Notes: generated by a model not told the origin, from the sequence alone. Positions 1-8,133 are shown, numbered from the stretch's first letter. The stretch: DNA of 9,485 bases from JBDTMT01 sp033764095 (GCA_033764095.1 JANRJF010000230.1:1-9485); one strand, 5' to 3'. Numbers and translations: made by a program.

Positions 1-108
1 GGCACCTCGATCGGCGCCTTCCGCGGTCAGGCGCCGACCGGGCAGAGCTTCGAGTCGGTGGCGATGGAGTGGTTCGTCGTGCGCGACGAGCGCATCGCGC
101 GCCGCTGA
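1..108 (+). CDS. C-terminal fragment of a SnoaL-like (NTF2-fold) protein
   Basis: An open frame enters from the left edge in frame 1 and stops at TGA 106-108, giving 35 visible residues. They contain the pattern G-T-x-I-G-x-F-x-G-x-x-P-T-G (residues 1-14), followed by a beta-strand-like stretch (MEWFVVRDERIARR) at the end. This Gly-Thr...Pro-Thr-Gly pattern followed by 'hhhxhxDxxIxx' is typical of the last strands of SnoaL-like polyketide cyclase / ester cyclase proteins of the NTF2-like superfamily. Those proteins are small cytosolic enzymes or binding proteins with varied substrates, so no reaction can be assigned. The gene lies about 130 bp upstream of the copper ATPase on the same strand, with no clear terminator between them. 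The match rests on a short tail, so another NTF2-like subfamily is possible. Confidence 0.6.
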   Translation, partial: GTSIGAFRGQAPTGQSFESVAMEWFVVRDERIARR

Positions 109-117
109 CGCGCGCGC

Positions 118-165
118 GATTCCGCGGCCAGCTTCGCCAGAGATTCCGCGGCCAGCTTCGCCAGA
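118..165. repeat. Perfect 24-bp tandem duplication
   Basis: Positions 118-141 and 142-165 are identical 24-base units beginning GATTCCGCGG and ending TTCGCCAGA, directly abutting. They sit 10 bp after the stop of the upstream gene and about 70 bp before the ATPase start. No coding role is visible. Simple slippage or duplication in the intergenic spacer is the plainest explanation. Confidence 0.9.
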
Positions 166-238
166 TGGGTCTGACCGTCAGCTGAGTCGTCAACCCCGCT
201 GGCGCCTCTCGGGGGTGGTGGCTATCCTCGCGCGCCAA

Positions 239-2635
<2,397 letters not shown>

Positions 2636-2645
2636 GGCGCCGAAG

Positions 2646-2759
2646 ACGGAACCACGGATGAACACCGATGAACACGGATGGGCGGCAAAGAACCAAGCAG
2701 TGTGGGTTCTTATTCGTCATCCCTTATCCGTGTTTATCTGTGTTCATCCGTGGTTCCGT
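2646..2759. repeat. 114-bp nested palindromic repeat (CCACGGATGAACACGGAT type)
   Basis: Left arm 2646-2679 and right arm 2726-2759 are inverted copies of 34 bases with two mismatches by hand alignment. Each arm is itself made of short tandem units of the type GGATGAACAC. The central part holds a second, smaller inverted repeat (AAGAACC 2688-2694 / GGTTCTT 2705-2711), so the whole element could fold as a long hairpin. I recall similar 'accacggatgaacacggat' elements scattered between genes in many environmental bacterial genomes. Here it fills almost the whole gap between the ATPase and the MFS gene and reaches into the MFS reading frame. Confidence 0.85.
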
Positions 2760-3967
2760 TCTTTCTGACCGATCGTTCCATCCTCTCGGTCGCGGCGTTT
2801 CTGCGCGCCTTGGCGGTGGGGATGGGCGGCGTACTTCTCGGGCTGTCGTTGGCGGCGCGGGGGTTTGCGCCGGCGGAGATCGGCGTGGTGGTCAGCGCCG
2901 GCCTGGCGGGCGCGGCGTTGGCGTCGCTCGGCGTGACGCTCGCCGCCGGACGCTTCGCGGTGCGGGCGATGCTGATCGGACTGGCGGTGCTGGGCGCGCT
3001 CGGCGCGGTGGCGGTGGCGTACAGCCCCTCGACGCTGCTCGCCGCGCTGGCGGCGCTGCTCGGCATGGTCAACGGCATGGGACGCGACCGCAGCGCCGCG
3101 GCGGTGATCGAGCAGGCGGCGCTGCCGGCGACGGTCAGCGACGCCGAGCGCACCGGCGCCTTCGCCTGGTACACCGTCGCGCAGGACGTCGGACACGCGC
3201 TCGGCGCGCTGCTCGCGGCGCTGCCGAGTTGGCTGTCGCACGCCGGCATCAGCGACGCCGCGGCGTTGCGCCTCGGTCTGGCGAGCAGCGCGGTTCCGCT
3301 CGCGCTCTGCGCCCCGCTCTACGCGCGCCTCGCCCCGGCGCTCGATCGCCTGCCGACCGCCGCGCACGCGGCGGTGTCGCCCGAGGGGCGGCGCACGGTG
3401 CGCGCCATCGCGGCGCTGTTCCTGCTCGACGCGATCGGCGGCGGCTTCCTCACCAGCGCACTGCTCGCCTACTTCTTCGCCGCACGCTTCGCCGCCGGGT
3501 CAGCTGCTATCGCGGCGCTGTTCTTCGTCGCGCGCATTGCCAATGCCGGCTCGCACCTGGCCGCCGCCTGGCTGGCACGCCGCATCGGGCTGCTCAACAC
3601 CATCGTGCTCACCCACCTGCCCTCCAGCCTGCTGCTGCTCACCGTGCCATTCGCACCGAGCTTTCCGATCGCCGCGCTGCTCTTCCTGGTGCGCGAGAGC
3701 CTGGTCGAGATGGACGTCCCGACCCGCCAGTCGTTCGTCATGGCCGTCATCCGCCCCGAGGAACGCCTGTGGGCCGCCGGCATCACCAGCCTGGTGCGCC
3801 TCGGCGGCTGGGCGGTCGCACCGCTGCTCGCCGGCGCGTTGATGCAGGAGGGCGCGCTCGCCGCGCCGCTGGTCGCCGCGGCGGCGATCAAGATCGCGTA
3901 CGACGTGCTGCTCTACCTCGGCTTCCGGCGCGTCCGCCCACCGGAGGAGCGCGGCACGGCACAGTAG
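2750..3967 (+). CDS. MFS transporter, substrate unknown
   Basis: A very hydrophobic protein, 405 residues from GTG 2750, with about 11-12 predicted membrane helices. This fits the major facilitator superfamily of secondary transporters in the inner membrane. Visible landmarks are GRDRSAA at about 111-117, at the end of the third or fourth helix and followed by a loop (IEQAALP), and PTRQSFVMAVIRPEER from about 324. This second motif recurs, as I recall it, in a group of uncharacterised bacterial MFS proteins. The start is uncertain. The frame is open back to ATG 2678, but residues read from 2678-2749 are a translation of the palindromic repeat, so that stretch is unlikely to be native. GTG 2750 is the first plausible start next to the first hydrophobic helix, although it also lies at the edge of the repeat and has no clear Shine-Dalgarno. 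The gene follows the copper ATPase on the same strand, so a role in metal or drug efflux is possible but unproven. Confidence 0.85.
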   Translation: MVPFFLTDRSILSVAAFLRALAVGMGGVLLGLSLAARGFAPAEIGVVVSAGLAGAALASLGVTLAAGRFAVRAMLIGLAVLGALGAVAVAYSPSTLLAALAALLGMVNGMGRDRSAAAVIEQAALPATVSDAERTGAFAWYTVAQDVGHALGALLAALPSWLSHAGISDAAALRLGLASSAVPLALCAPLYARLAPALDRLPTAAHAAVSPEGRRTVRAIAALFLLDAIGGGFLTSALLAYFFAARFAAGSAAIAALFFVARIANAGSHLAAAWLARRIGLLNTIVLTHLPSSLLLLTVPFAPSFPIAALLFLVRESLVEMDVPTRQSFVMAVIRPEERLWAAGITSLVRLGGWAVAPLLAGALMQEGALAAPLVAAAAIKIAYDVLLYLGFRRVRPPEERGTAQ

Positions 3968-4035
3968 GCCGCCGAGCGGCCCGACACGACGCCGGGCTTC
4001 GCACCTCGCCGCCGAGACGCATGGCGATGTGACTC

Positions 4036-4076
4036 GCCAGCCAGCCGCCTGTCTGAAATTTTCCTAGCCAGCCAGC
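4036..4076. promoter_or_regulatory. Direct repeat GCCAGCCAGC, 31 bp apart, upstream of the secreted-protein operon
   Basis: GCCAGCCAGC occurs at 4036-4045 and again at 4067-4076, a spacing of 31 bp or about three helical turns. The spacer contains the only AT-rich patch of this leader (GAAATTTTCC, 4055-4064). A possible -10 element TATGCT lies at 4087-4092, but no convincing -35 stands 17 bp before it. The arrangement would suit a dimeric regulator binding one DNA face ahead of the gene at 4168. This is only an inference from spacing. Confidence 0.3.
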
Positions 4077-4110
4077 GTGGGCGGCGTATGCTGGAGCAGT
4101 CAGAACATCC

Positions 4111-4144
4111 CCAGCAGGCGCACCGGCCTCCGCTCGCCTGCTGG
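4111..4144. promoter_or_regulatory. 10-bp inverted repeat in the 5' leader of the secreted-protein operon
   Basis: CCAGCAGGCG (4111-4120) and CGCCTGCTGG (4135-4144) are a perfect inverted repeat with a 14-base loop. It ends 10 bases before the GGAGG ribosome site (4155-4159) of the first gene. As RNA it would be a stable leader hairpin; as DNA it could be an operator. There is no T-run, so it is not a normal intrinsic terminator. Confidence 0.45.
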
Positions 4145-4167
4145 CGAGCCAGACGGAGGGATTGCCG

Positions 4168-4590
4168 ATGAGAGAATGGCTTCTCGCGGGCTTCCTGGTG
4201 GCGGCGCTGGCGGGTAGTGCCGCGGCGACGACGACGGTCAAGGGCACCAAGAGCAACGGTGACAACCGGCTGCAATCCAAGCTGACGACCGGCTCGGTGA
4301 TCCTGTCGGCCGCCAGCGAGACGAAGCGGGTGTACAAGACGCCGGCGTCGGGCGACTTCACGCTGACACAGATCTGCGTCAGTCCCGCCGCGGCGGGCGG
4401 CATCCTCGTCAGCATCGAGGGATTCGGCGCCCTGGCGCACCTTGGTGGGGCCGAGAGCTGCGCGACCTTCGACCCCGGCGTGGTCCTGCCGGCGAATGCC
4501 AACATCGCCTGCTCGACATTCGAGAGCGCGACCGCCGGCAACTACTTCTGCATGATCTCGGGGCTGCAGGCCCCGGCATTGCGACCGTGA
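4168..4590 (+). CDS. Secreted four-cysteine protein, paralogue 1 (unrecognised family)
   Basis: A 140-residue protein that I cannot assign to a named family. It begins with a short signal peptide (MREW, hydrophobic core, cleavage probably after AAA near residue 20), so it should be exported. The mature part has a conserved core shared with the next two genes: TVKGTKSN near its start, TPxSGDFTLTQICVSP, GGILVS, LPANAN and NYFCMISGL near the end. Four cysteines (70, 98, 115, 128) are kept in all three paralogues and could form two disulphides in the periplasm or outside the cell. No catalytic motif is apparent, and the alternation of short hydrophobic and polar stretches suggests a beta-rich fold. 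ATG 4168 is chosen because GGAGG at 4155-4159 is eight bases upstream; an in-frame TTG at 4162 would be too close to that site. It is the first gene of a three-gene operon, followed by a 10-bp gap. Confidence 0.8.
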   Translation: MREWLLAGFLVAALAGSAAATTTVKGTKSNGDNRLQSKLTTGSVILSAASETKRVYKTPASGDFTLTQICVSPAAAGGILVSIEGFGALAHLGGAESCATFDPGVVLPANANIACSTFESATAGNYFCMISGLQAPALRP

Positions 4591-4600
4591 GGGCGGGCCG

Positions 4601-5122
4601 ATGACCATACCGACACTGCATCGACCACAGGCCGCGCAGACCGCCTCTGTCCGCGCCGCGCGCCGACGCGGAGGGCCTCGGGCGGGGATGGCGCTCGTCG
4701 TCGCGCTCGCGCTGGGCGTACTGGCGTCGAGCGCCTGGGCGGCGACGACGGTCAAGGGCAGCAAGAGCAACAGCGACAACCGCGTTCGCTCCAGCCTGCT
4801 CAGCTCCTCGGTCGGCCTCTCCGGCGGCGGCCAGACGAGCACCGTGTATCGCACCCCGGTGGCGGGTGACTTCACCCTGACGCATGTGTGCGTCAGCCCG
4901 GCCGCGCCGGGCGGGATCCTGGTCAGCGCGGATGGCATCGGCGCGCTCATCCACCTCGGCGAGCTGCAGAGCTGCGCCACCTTCGCGCCCGGCCTGATCC
5001 TCCCGCCGAACGCCAACCTCACCTGCACGAGCGCGGCCAGCGCGCCGGCGGGCAACTACTTCTGCACCGTCTCCGGCATGCAGGCGCCGGCGCCGGCCGG
5101 CAACCCGTGGGGTGCCCCATGA
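4601..5122 (+). CDS. Secreted four-cysteine protein, paralogue 2 (unrecognised family)
   Basis: A 173-residue protein, about 63% identical to paralogue 1 without gaps over 117 mature residues (hand count). It has the same core: TTVKGSKSN, GDFTLTHVCVSP, GGILVS, LPPNAN and NYFC, with cysteines at 97, 125, 142 and 155. The N-terminus differs: a long basic segment (about residues 1-29) precedes the hydrophobic signal core MALVVALALG, with likely cleavage after SAWA near residue 47. Either this is an extended signal peptide or translation begins at the in-frame ATG 4688 (residue 30). ATG 4601 has GAGG eight bases upstream and follows the previous stop by 10 bp, so it is preferred. The C-terminus is extended by about ten residues rich in Pro and Gly compared with paralogue 1. 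Its TGA overlaps the ATG of the next gene (ATGA, 5119-5122), which suggests translational coupling. Function is unknown. Confidence 0.8.
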   Translation: MTIPTLHRPQAAQTASVRAARRRGGPRAGMALVVALALGVLASSAWAATTVKGSKSNSDNRVRSSLLSSSVGLSGGGQTSTVYRTPVAGDFTLTHVCVSPAAPGGILVSADGIGALIHLGELQSCATFAPGLILPPNANLTCTSAASAPAGNYFCTVSGMQAPAPAGNPWGAP

Positions 5123-5736
5123 GAACGCCGCACGCGACGACCTCGAGACCGGCGTGGGTGCTGGTCGCTGCGGCCGCCTGGCTGCTCCGCACCGCTGCCG
5201 TCCAAGCGATCCCGTTCGCGACGCCGACCGCGACGCCGACGAATACCGTCGTGGTCGGGGACACCGCGACGCCGACTCCGCTGCCGGCGACCGAAACCCC
5301 GACGCAGGTCAACTCGCCGACCGCGACGCTCGCGCCGACTCTGCCTCCCGTCCCCACCGCGACGATCTCGTTCCGAGCGACGTCGGTGAAATCGGGCAAG
5401 AGCAATACGTCCGATCGCCTCGCGCTGGCCCGCGTGGTCACCGCGTCCATCGCCCTCTCTGGTCCGAGCGACACCAAGGTGGTGTGTCAGACGCCGGCGA
5501 CCGGCGACTTCGTGCTGACCCAGATCTGCGTCAGCCCGATCGCCGCGGGCGGTATCCTGGTCAGCGCGGCCAAGCTCGGCCCGGTCGCGCAGCTCGGCGG
5601 TGCAGTACGCAGCTGTCAGTCCTTCAACCCCGGCTTCCTGTTGCCGCCGAGCGCGGCGATCAGCTGCTCGACGTTCGCGACCGCCACACCGGGTCCGTAC
5701 TTCTGCATGATCGCGGGCCTGCTGACCCCGTCCTGA
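5119..5736 (+). CDS. Secreted four-cysteine protein, paralogue 3, with Thr-Pro-rich stalk
   Basis: A 205-residue protein with three parts. Residues 1-30 look like a signal peptide ending AVQA. Residues 31-82 are a low-complexity linker rich in Thr, Pro and Ala, with repeated TPT and ATP units. Residues 88-205 are the same domain as paralogues 1 and 2, with SVKSGKSN, GDFVLTQICVSP, GGILVS, LPPSAAISCSTF and PYFCMIAGL. The four shared cysteines are C137, C166, C183 and C196, and there is one extra, C123, just before the TPATGD stretch. Such linkers commonly act as extended, sometimes glycosylated, spacers between an exported domain and the cell surface. That suggests this member is displayed while the other two are short and soluble, which is inference. 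The start ATG overlaps the upstream stop; no strong Shine-Dalgarno is present, as expected for coupled translation. A hairpin follows the stop by four bases. Confidence 0.78.
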   Translation: MRTPHATTSRPAWVLVAAAAWLLRTAAVQAIPFATPTATPTNTVVVGDTATPTPLPATETPTQVNSPTATLAPTLPPVPTATISFRATSVKSGKSNTSDRLALARVVTASIALSGPSDTKVVCQTPATGDFVLTQICVSPIAAGGILVSAAKLGPVAQLGGAVRSCQSFNPGFLLPPSAAISCSTFATATPGPYFCMIAGLLTPS

Positions 5737-5740
5737 CGAC

Positions 5741-5764
5741 TTCCCCCCTGCGCAGCGGGGGGAA
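5741..5764. terminator. Hairpin between convergent genes, possible bidirectional terminator
   Basis: TTCCCCCC (5741-5748) and GGGGGGAA (5757-5764) form a perfect 8-bp inverted repeat with an 8-base loop. It lies between the stop of the secreted-protein operon (5736) and the stop of the minus-strand ferredoxin (5767). The position is right for terminating both, but no clear T-run follows on either strand, so a Rho-independent mechanism is uncertain. Confidence 0.55.
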
Positions 5765-5766
5765 TC

Positions 5767-6120
5767 TCAGGTGCTGCGAGCGATCTGGATCGCGTGCTCC
5801 GGGCAGGCGACGACACAGAGCCCACAGGCGCGGCACTGATCGGCGCGCGGGGTGTAGGCAGTCTGGTAGCCGTGCGCGAACACCTTGAGCCTGGCGAGCC
5901 AGCCGAGCGGTGCCCAGTCGGCGTCGTCGATGCGGCGCACCTCGAAGACGTCGTGCGGGCACACCTCGATGCAGTCGCGCTTGCCCTCGCAGCGGGCGTG
6001 GTCGACGCGCGGCGCCCACGACCCCGCCGGGGCCTTGCAGGCCTCGCCGGGTCGCTTGGGGTCGGCGGCGGCGCGCCGCGCCTTCTCCGCGCCGGCGCGG
6101 CGCGCTGCGGTCTCACTCAT
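5767..6120 (-). CDS. Two-cluster ferredoxin, predicted [3Fe-4S][4Fe-4S] type
   Basis: A 117-residue cytosolic electron carrier. After a basic, Ala-rich N-terminal tail (about 1-38) come two iron-sulphur motifs. The first is C44-x5-C50-x3-C54-P (CEGKRDCIEVCP), in which the middle cysteine of a normal CxxCxxC is replaced by Lys47. The second is complete, C96-x2-C99-x2-C102-x3-C106-P (CRACGLCVVACP). By the usual crossed ligation, C44, C50 and C106 would hold one cluster and C54, C96, C99 and C102 the other, so a [3Fe-4S] plus a [4Fe-4S] is expected. About 40 residues separate the motifs, longer than in minimal ferredoxins. The start is supported by GAGGAG six bases upstream (minus strand, 6132-6127). 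It points away from the thiolase-like gene across a long spacer and converges with the secreted-protein operon. Redox partner unknown; a dehydrogenase, monooxygenase or flavoprotein is possible. Confidence 0.85.
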   Translation of the reverse strand: MSETAARRAGAEKARRAAADPKRPGEACKAPAGSWAPRVDHARCEGKRDCIEVCPHDVFEVRRIDDADWAPLGWLARLKVFAHGYQTAYTPRADQCRACGLCVVACPEHAIQIARST

Positions 6121-6255
6121 GCGGATCTCCTCGCTCGTCGGTGTGCAGCCTGTGGCATCGGCCAGCGGACCGAGCAAGGCGCGGGCCTCGCCCGGCACGA
6201 CGGCGGGCTCGATACCGGCCGGCTCCGCGCATGTCGCGCCCCCCGCGCCCCGCAT

Positions 6256-6267
6256 GCAGTGCACTGC
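6256..6267. promoter_or_regulatory. Perfect 12-bp palindrome GCAGTGCACTGC
   Basis: The sequence GCAGTGCACTGC reads the same on both strands and lies 136 bp upstream of the ferredoxin start. A perfect palindrome of this length in a divergent spacer could be an operator for a dimeric regulator. No matching second copy was noticed in the window. Confidence 0.3.
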
Positions 6268-6590
6268 GGTGGACCGAACTGCGCATCTGCCATGCGCCCG
6301 TCCACGAGCAATCGGTGCCGCTGCGGCATCCTCCGACGGTTTGGCGCCATTTTGCTGACGATGATTGAGCAGGTGACGAGCACGGTGATGCGAGATCGAC
6401 ACGCAATTGGCGCTGTACAGGAACAGAGACGGCTGGCACGCCGACTGCAAAAGCCCCGGTCGCCCGTGGTTGAACGGTGTCGGGGCCGGCGGAGTTGAGG
6501 CGCGGCGGAGCGGCGGTTGGGCGGCGGGATGCGGTGGCGGAGGCAGGCGCGACACTGGGGCGGAGTTGAAGTGGTAGGGCCGGCGCAGGG

Positions 6591-6620
6591 GGGAGCTGGC
6601 GACCGAGGTCGCCGGCTCCC
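6591..6620. repeat. Strong 12-bp hairpin
   Basis: GGGAGCTGGCGA (6591-6602) pairs with TCGCCGGCTCCC (6609-6620) around a 6-base loop, with a single T-G wobble. It is not followed by a T-run on either strand and no gene ends nearby. It is either part of a repeat element or a structured RNA segment; its role is unknown. Confidence 0.6.
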
Positions 6621-6642
6621 GCGCCGCTGAAGAGAGCGGCCG

Positions 6643-6808
6643 ACAGCCGTCAGCTGTCAGCTCCTTCGCGGAGGTGGGTGCGACTCTTCGTACCGGGCGA
6701 GACCTCACCCGTCGCTCCGCGACGCGGCTCCCGGTCCGCGCCGACCGCTGATGGCTGACAGCGATGCGCCGCCCCTGCTGAGAGCTGACGGCTGTACGCT
6801 GACAGCTG
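6643..6808. repeat. Inverted GCTGAC(A/G)GCTG repeat cluster
   Basis: ACAGCCGTCAGCT (6643-6655) is the exact inverse of AGCTGACGGCTGT (6783-6795), and CAGCTGTCAGC (6651-6661) is the exact inverse of GCTGACAGCTG (6798-6808). A further partial copy (GGCTGACAGC) lies at 6753-6762. The opposing copies bracket about 130 bp with no coding signal. I recall 'agctgacagctg' units as common intergenic repeats in large environmental genomes. The layout resembles a small palindromic or non-autonomous mobile element. Confidence 0.65.
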
Positions 6809-6815
6809 CAGTTCA

Positions 6816-6842
6816 TTGACACCGCGACGGGCGGGCGATAGC
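6816..6842 (+). promoter_or_regulatory. Candidate sigma-70 promoter for the thiolase-like gene
   Basis: A perfect -35 consensus TTGACA stands at 6816-6821 and GATAGC, a weak -10, at 6837-6842, with a 15-bp spacing that is shorter than usual. Transcription would begin about 6850, only a few bases before ATG 6856. This would make a nearly leaderless mRNA and would agree with the lack of a Shine-Dalgarno there. Confidence 0.3.
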
Positions 6843-6855
6843 CCCACCCGCTCGC

Positions 6856-8043
6856 ATGTCGGACGTGCTCTCCATCCGCGATCGCGCCGCGATCGTCGGT
6901 ATCGGTCACACCGCCTACACCAAGGTCAGCGGCGTCACCGAGCAGCACCAGGCGGCGGTAGCGATCCACGCGGCACTCGACGACGCGGGGCTGTCGATCA
7001 AGGACGTCGACGGGGTCGCGCGCTTCGACATCGAGAACGTCAACGAGCTGCAGCTCGTCTACGGCATGGGCATCCCGCACCTGCGCTTCTTCGCCGGCGT
7101 ACCGTCCGGCGGCGGCGCGGTGGCTGGCACGTTGGTGCTGGCAGCGATGGCGGTGGCGACCGGGCAGGCGAACGTCGTCGTCTGCTACCGGGCGCGCAAC
7201 CGCGGCAAGCAGTCGTCGCATGGCGCGAAGCCGCTGCAGGGCGGCCGGCCGTGGGCGAAGCACGCCACGGCGTTGACCGACTTCTATCAGTGGCACGTGC
7301 CGTTCGGCCTCATCACGCCGGCGCAGGAGATGGCCTGCATCTACCGCCGCCACATGCACGAGTTCGGCACCACCACCGAGCAGTTCGGCGCGGTCGCCGT
7401 GGCGCAGCGCGCCCATGCGGCGCGCAACCCGCACGCCGTGATGCGCGAGCCGATCACGCTCGCCGACCACGCCGCCTCGCGCCCGATCGCCGAGCCGCTG
7501 CGCATGCTCGACTGCTGCCTGGAGACCGACGGCGCCTGCGCGGTGATCGTCACCTCGGCCGAGCGGGCGCGCGACTGCCGCCAACCGCCGGCCTACCTGC
7601 TCGCCGGCGCGCAGGCGGAGGGGCCGATCCACATCCAGATGGCCGACTACCTGACGCACTGGCAGGACAAGACCGCCGGCGCCTACGTCGCCGAGCAGAT
7701 CTACGCCATGGCCGGCGTGACGGCGCGCGACATCGACGCGGCGATGTTCTTCGACCACTTCGGCCCGGCGGTGATCCTCAGCCTGGAGGACTACGGCTTC
7801 TGCGCGCGCGGCGAGGGCGGTCCATTCGTCGCCGCCGGCGAGCACGCCTGGCCGCACGGCGCGCTGCCGGTCAACACGCACGGCGGCTCGCTCTCCGAAG
7901 CCTACATCCACGGCTACAACCACATCCTCGAAGGCGTCCGACAGATCCGCGGCACCTCCAGCAGCCAGGTGCAGGACTGTGAGCTGGTGCTGGTGACGTC
8001 GTCGAACACCGACCCAACCGGCGCGGTGATCCTGCGAAAATGA
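6856..8043 (+). CDS. Thiolase-superfamily lipid-transfer/aldolase-like protein
   Basis: A 395-residue cytosolic protein with the overall plan of SCP-x/SCP2-type thiolases: AAIVGIGHTAYTK at the N-terminus, GGGAVAGTLVLAAMAV near 85-100, LEDYGFCARGEGGPFV (310-325) and NTHGGSLSEAYIHG (340-353). The normal nucleophilic cysteine is not found: the expected position reads VPSGGG (82-87). The C-terminal GHPxGxTG and second catalytic Cys motifs are also missing. Such proteins include Ltp2, an aldolase that removes the last three carbons of the steroid side chain using tyrosines and works in complex with a DUF35 protein. Here a DUF35 gene follows, which supports an analogous two-subunit enzyme acting on an acyl-CoA. 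Tyr350 in SEAYIHG may match one Ltp2 tyrosine, while the other seems to be Phe299 (MFFDHF), so chemistry may differ. No clear Shine-Dalgarno precedes ATG 6856. Acetyl-CoA C-acetyltransferase is the usual, but probably wrong, automatic label. Confidence 0.85.
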   Translation: MSDVLSIRDRAAIVGIGHTAYTKVSGVTEQHQAAVAIHAALDDAGLSIKDVDGVARFDIENVNELQLVYGMGIPHLRFFAGVPSGGGAVAGTLVLAAMAVATGQANVVVCYRARNRGKQSSHGAKPLQGGRPWAKHATALTDFYQWHVPFGLITPAQEMACIYRRHMHEFGTTTEQFGAVAVAQRAHAARNPHAVMREPITLADHAASRPIAEPLRMLDCCLETDGACAVIVTSAERARDCRQPPAYLLAGAQAEGPIHIQMADYLTHWQDKTAGAYVAEQIYAMAGVTARDIDAAMFFDHFGPAVILSLEDYGFCARGEGGPFVAAGEHAWPHGALPVNTHGGSLSEAYIHGYNHILEGVRQIRGTSSSQVQDCELVLVTSSNTDPTGAVILRK

Positions 8044-8046
8044 AGA

Positions 8047-8122
8047 TTCACCACAGAGACACAGAGGCACGGAGAGAGGATCACCAAGATGTTTCTCCGT
8101 GACTCCGTGGCTCAGTAGTGAA
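8047..8122. repeat. Imperfect inverted repeat (CACAGAGACACAGAGGCACGGAG type)
   Basis: Left arm 8047-8077 and right arm 8092-8122 are inverted copies of 31 bases, matching at 25 positions by hand. They surround a 14-base centre. The unit type (cacagagacacagaggcacggag) is, from memory, a widespread intergenic repeat in environmental bacteria. It fills the gap between the thiolase-like gene and its DUF35 partner, and its right end overlaps the GAAGG ribosome site (8120-8124) of the DUF35 gene. Confidence 0.8.
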
Positions 8123-8133
8123 GGTTTTCTGCG

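Larger units (their letters stand above)
6121..6855. other. 735-bp palindrome-rich spacer between divergent genes
   Basis: This gap between the divergent ferredoxin and thiolase-like genes is open in several frames only because of its high GC content. None of those frames gives a recognisable protein or a supported start. It contains a 12-bp perfect palindrome (6256), a G-rich plus-strand stretch (about 6478-6600), a strong hairpin (6591-6620) and a set of inverted GCTGACAGCTG-like repeats (6643-6808). The ferredoxin ribosome site is at 6127-6132. No tRNA or rRNA was seen. Confidence 0.6.

Noticed and set aside
2678..2749. ATG 2678 as the MFS start
   Set aside because: The resulting extra residues derive from the palindromic repeat and do not resemble an MFS N-terminus.
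2646..2759. CRISPR array
   Set aside because: Units are inverted and nested rather than direct repeats with unique spacers, and no cas gene is present.
4162..4164. TTG as start of the first secreted protein
   Set aside because: Only two bases from the GGAGG site; ATG 4168 has proper spacing.
3913..5055. Minus-strand frame opposite the secreted-protein genes
   Set aside because: It mirrors the repeats of the plus-strand paralogues and has no signal, motif or ribosome site of its own.
5794..6498. Plus-strand frame over the ferredoxin and spacer
   Set aside because: Antisense to a confident gene, with no motif and a composition typical of spurious GC-rich frames.
6650..6847. 65-residue minus-strand frame in the spacer
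   Set aside because: Its sequence (LQLSAYSRQLSA) is just a translation of the inverted repeat units.
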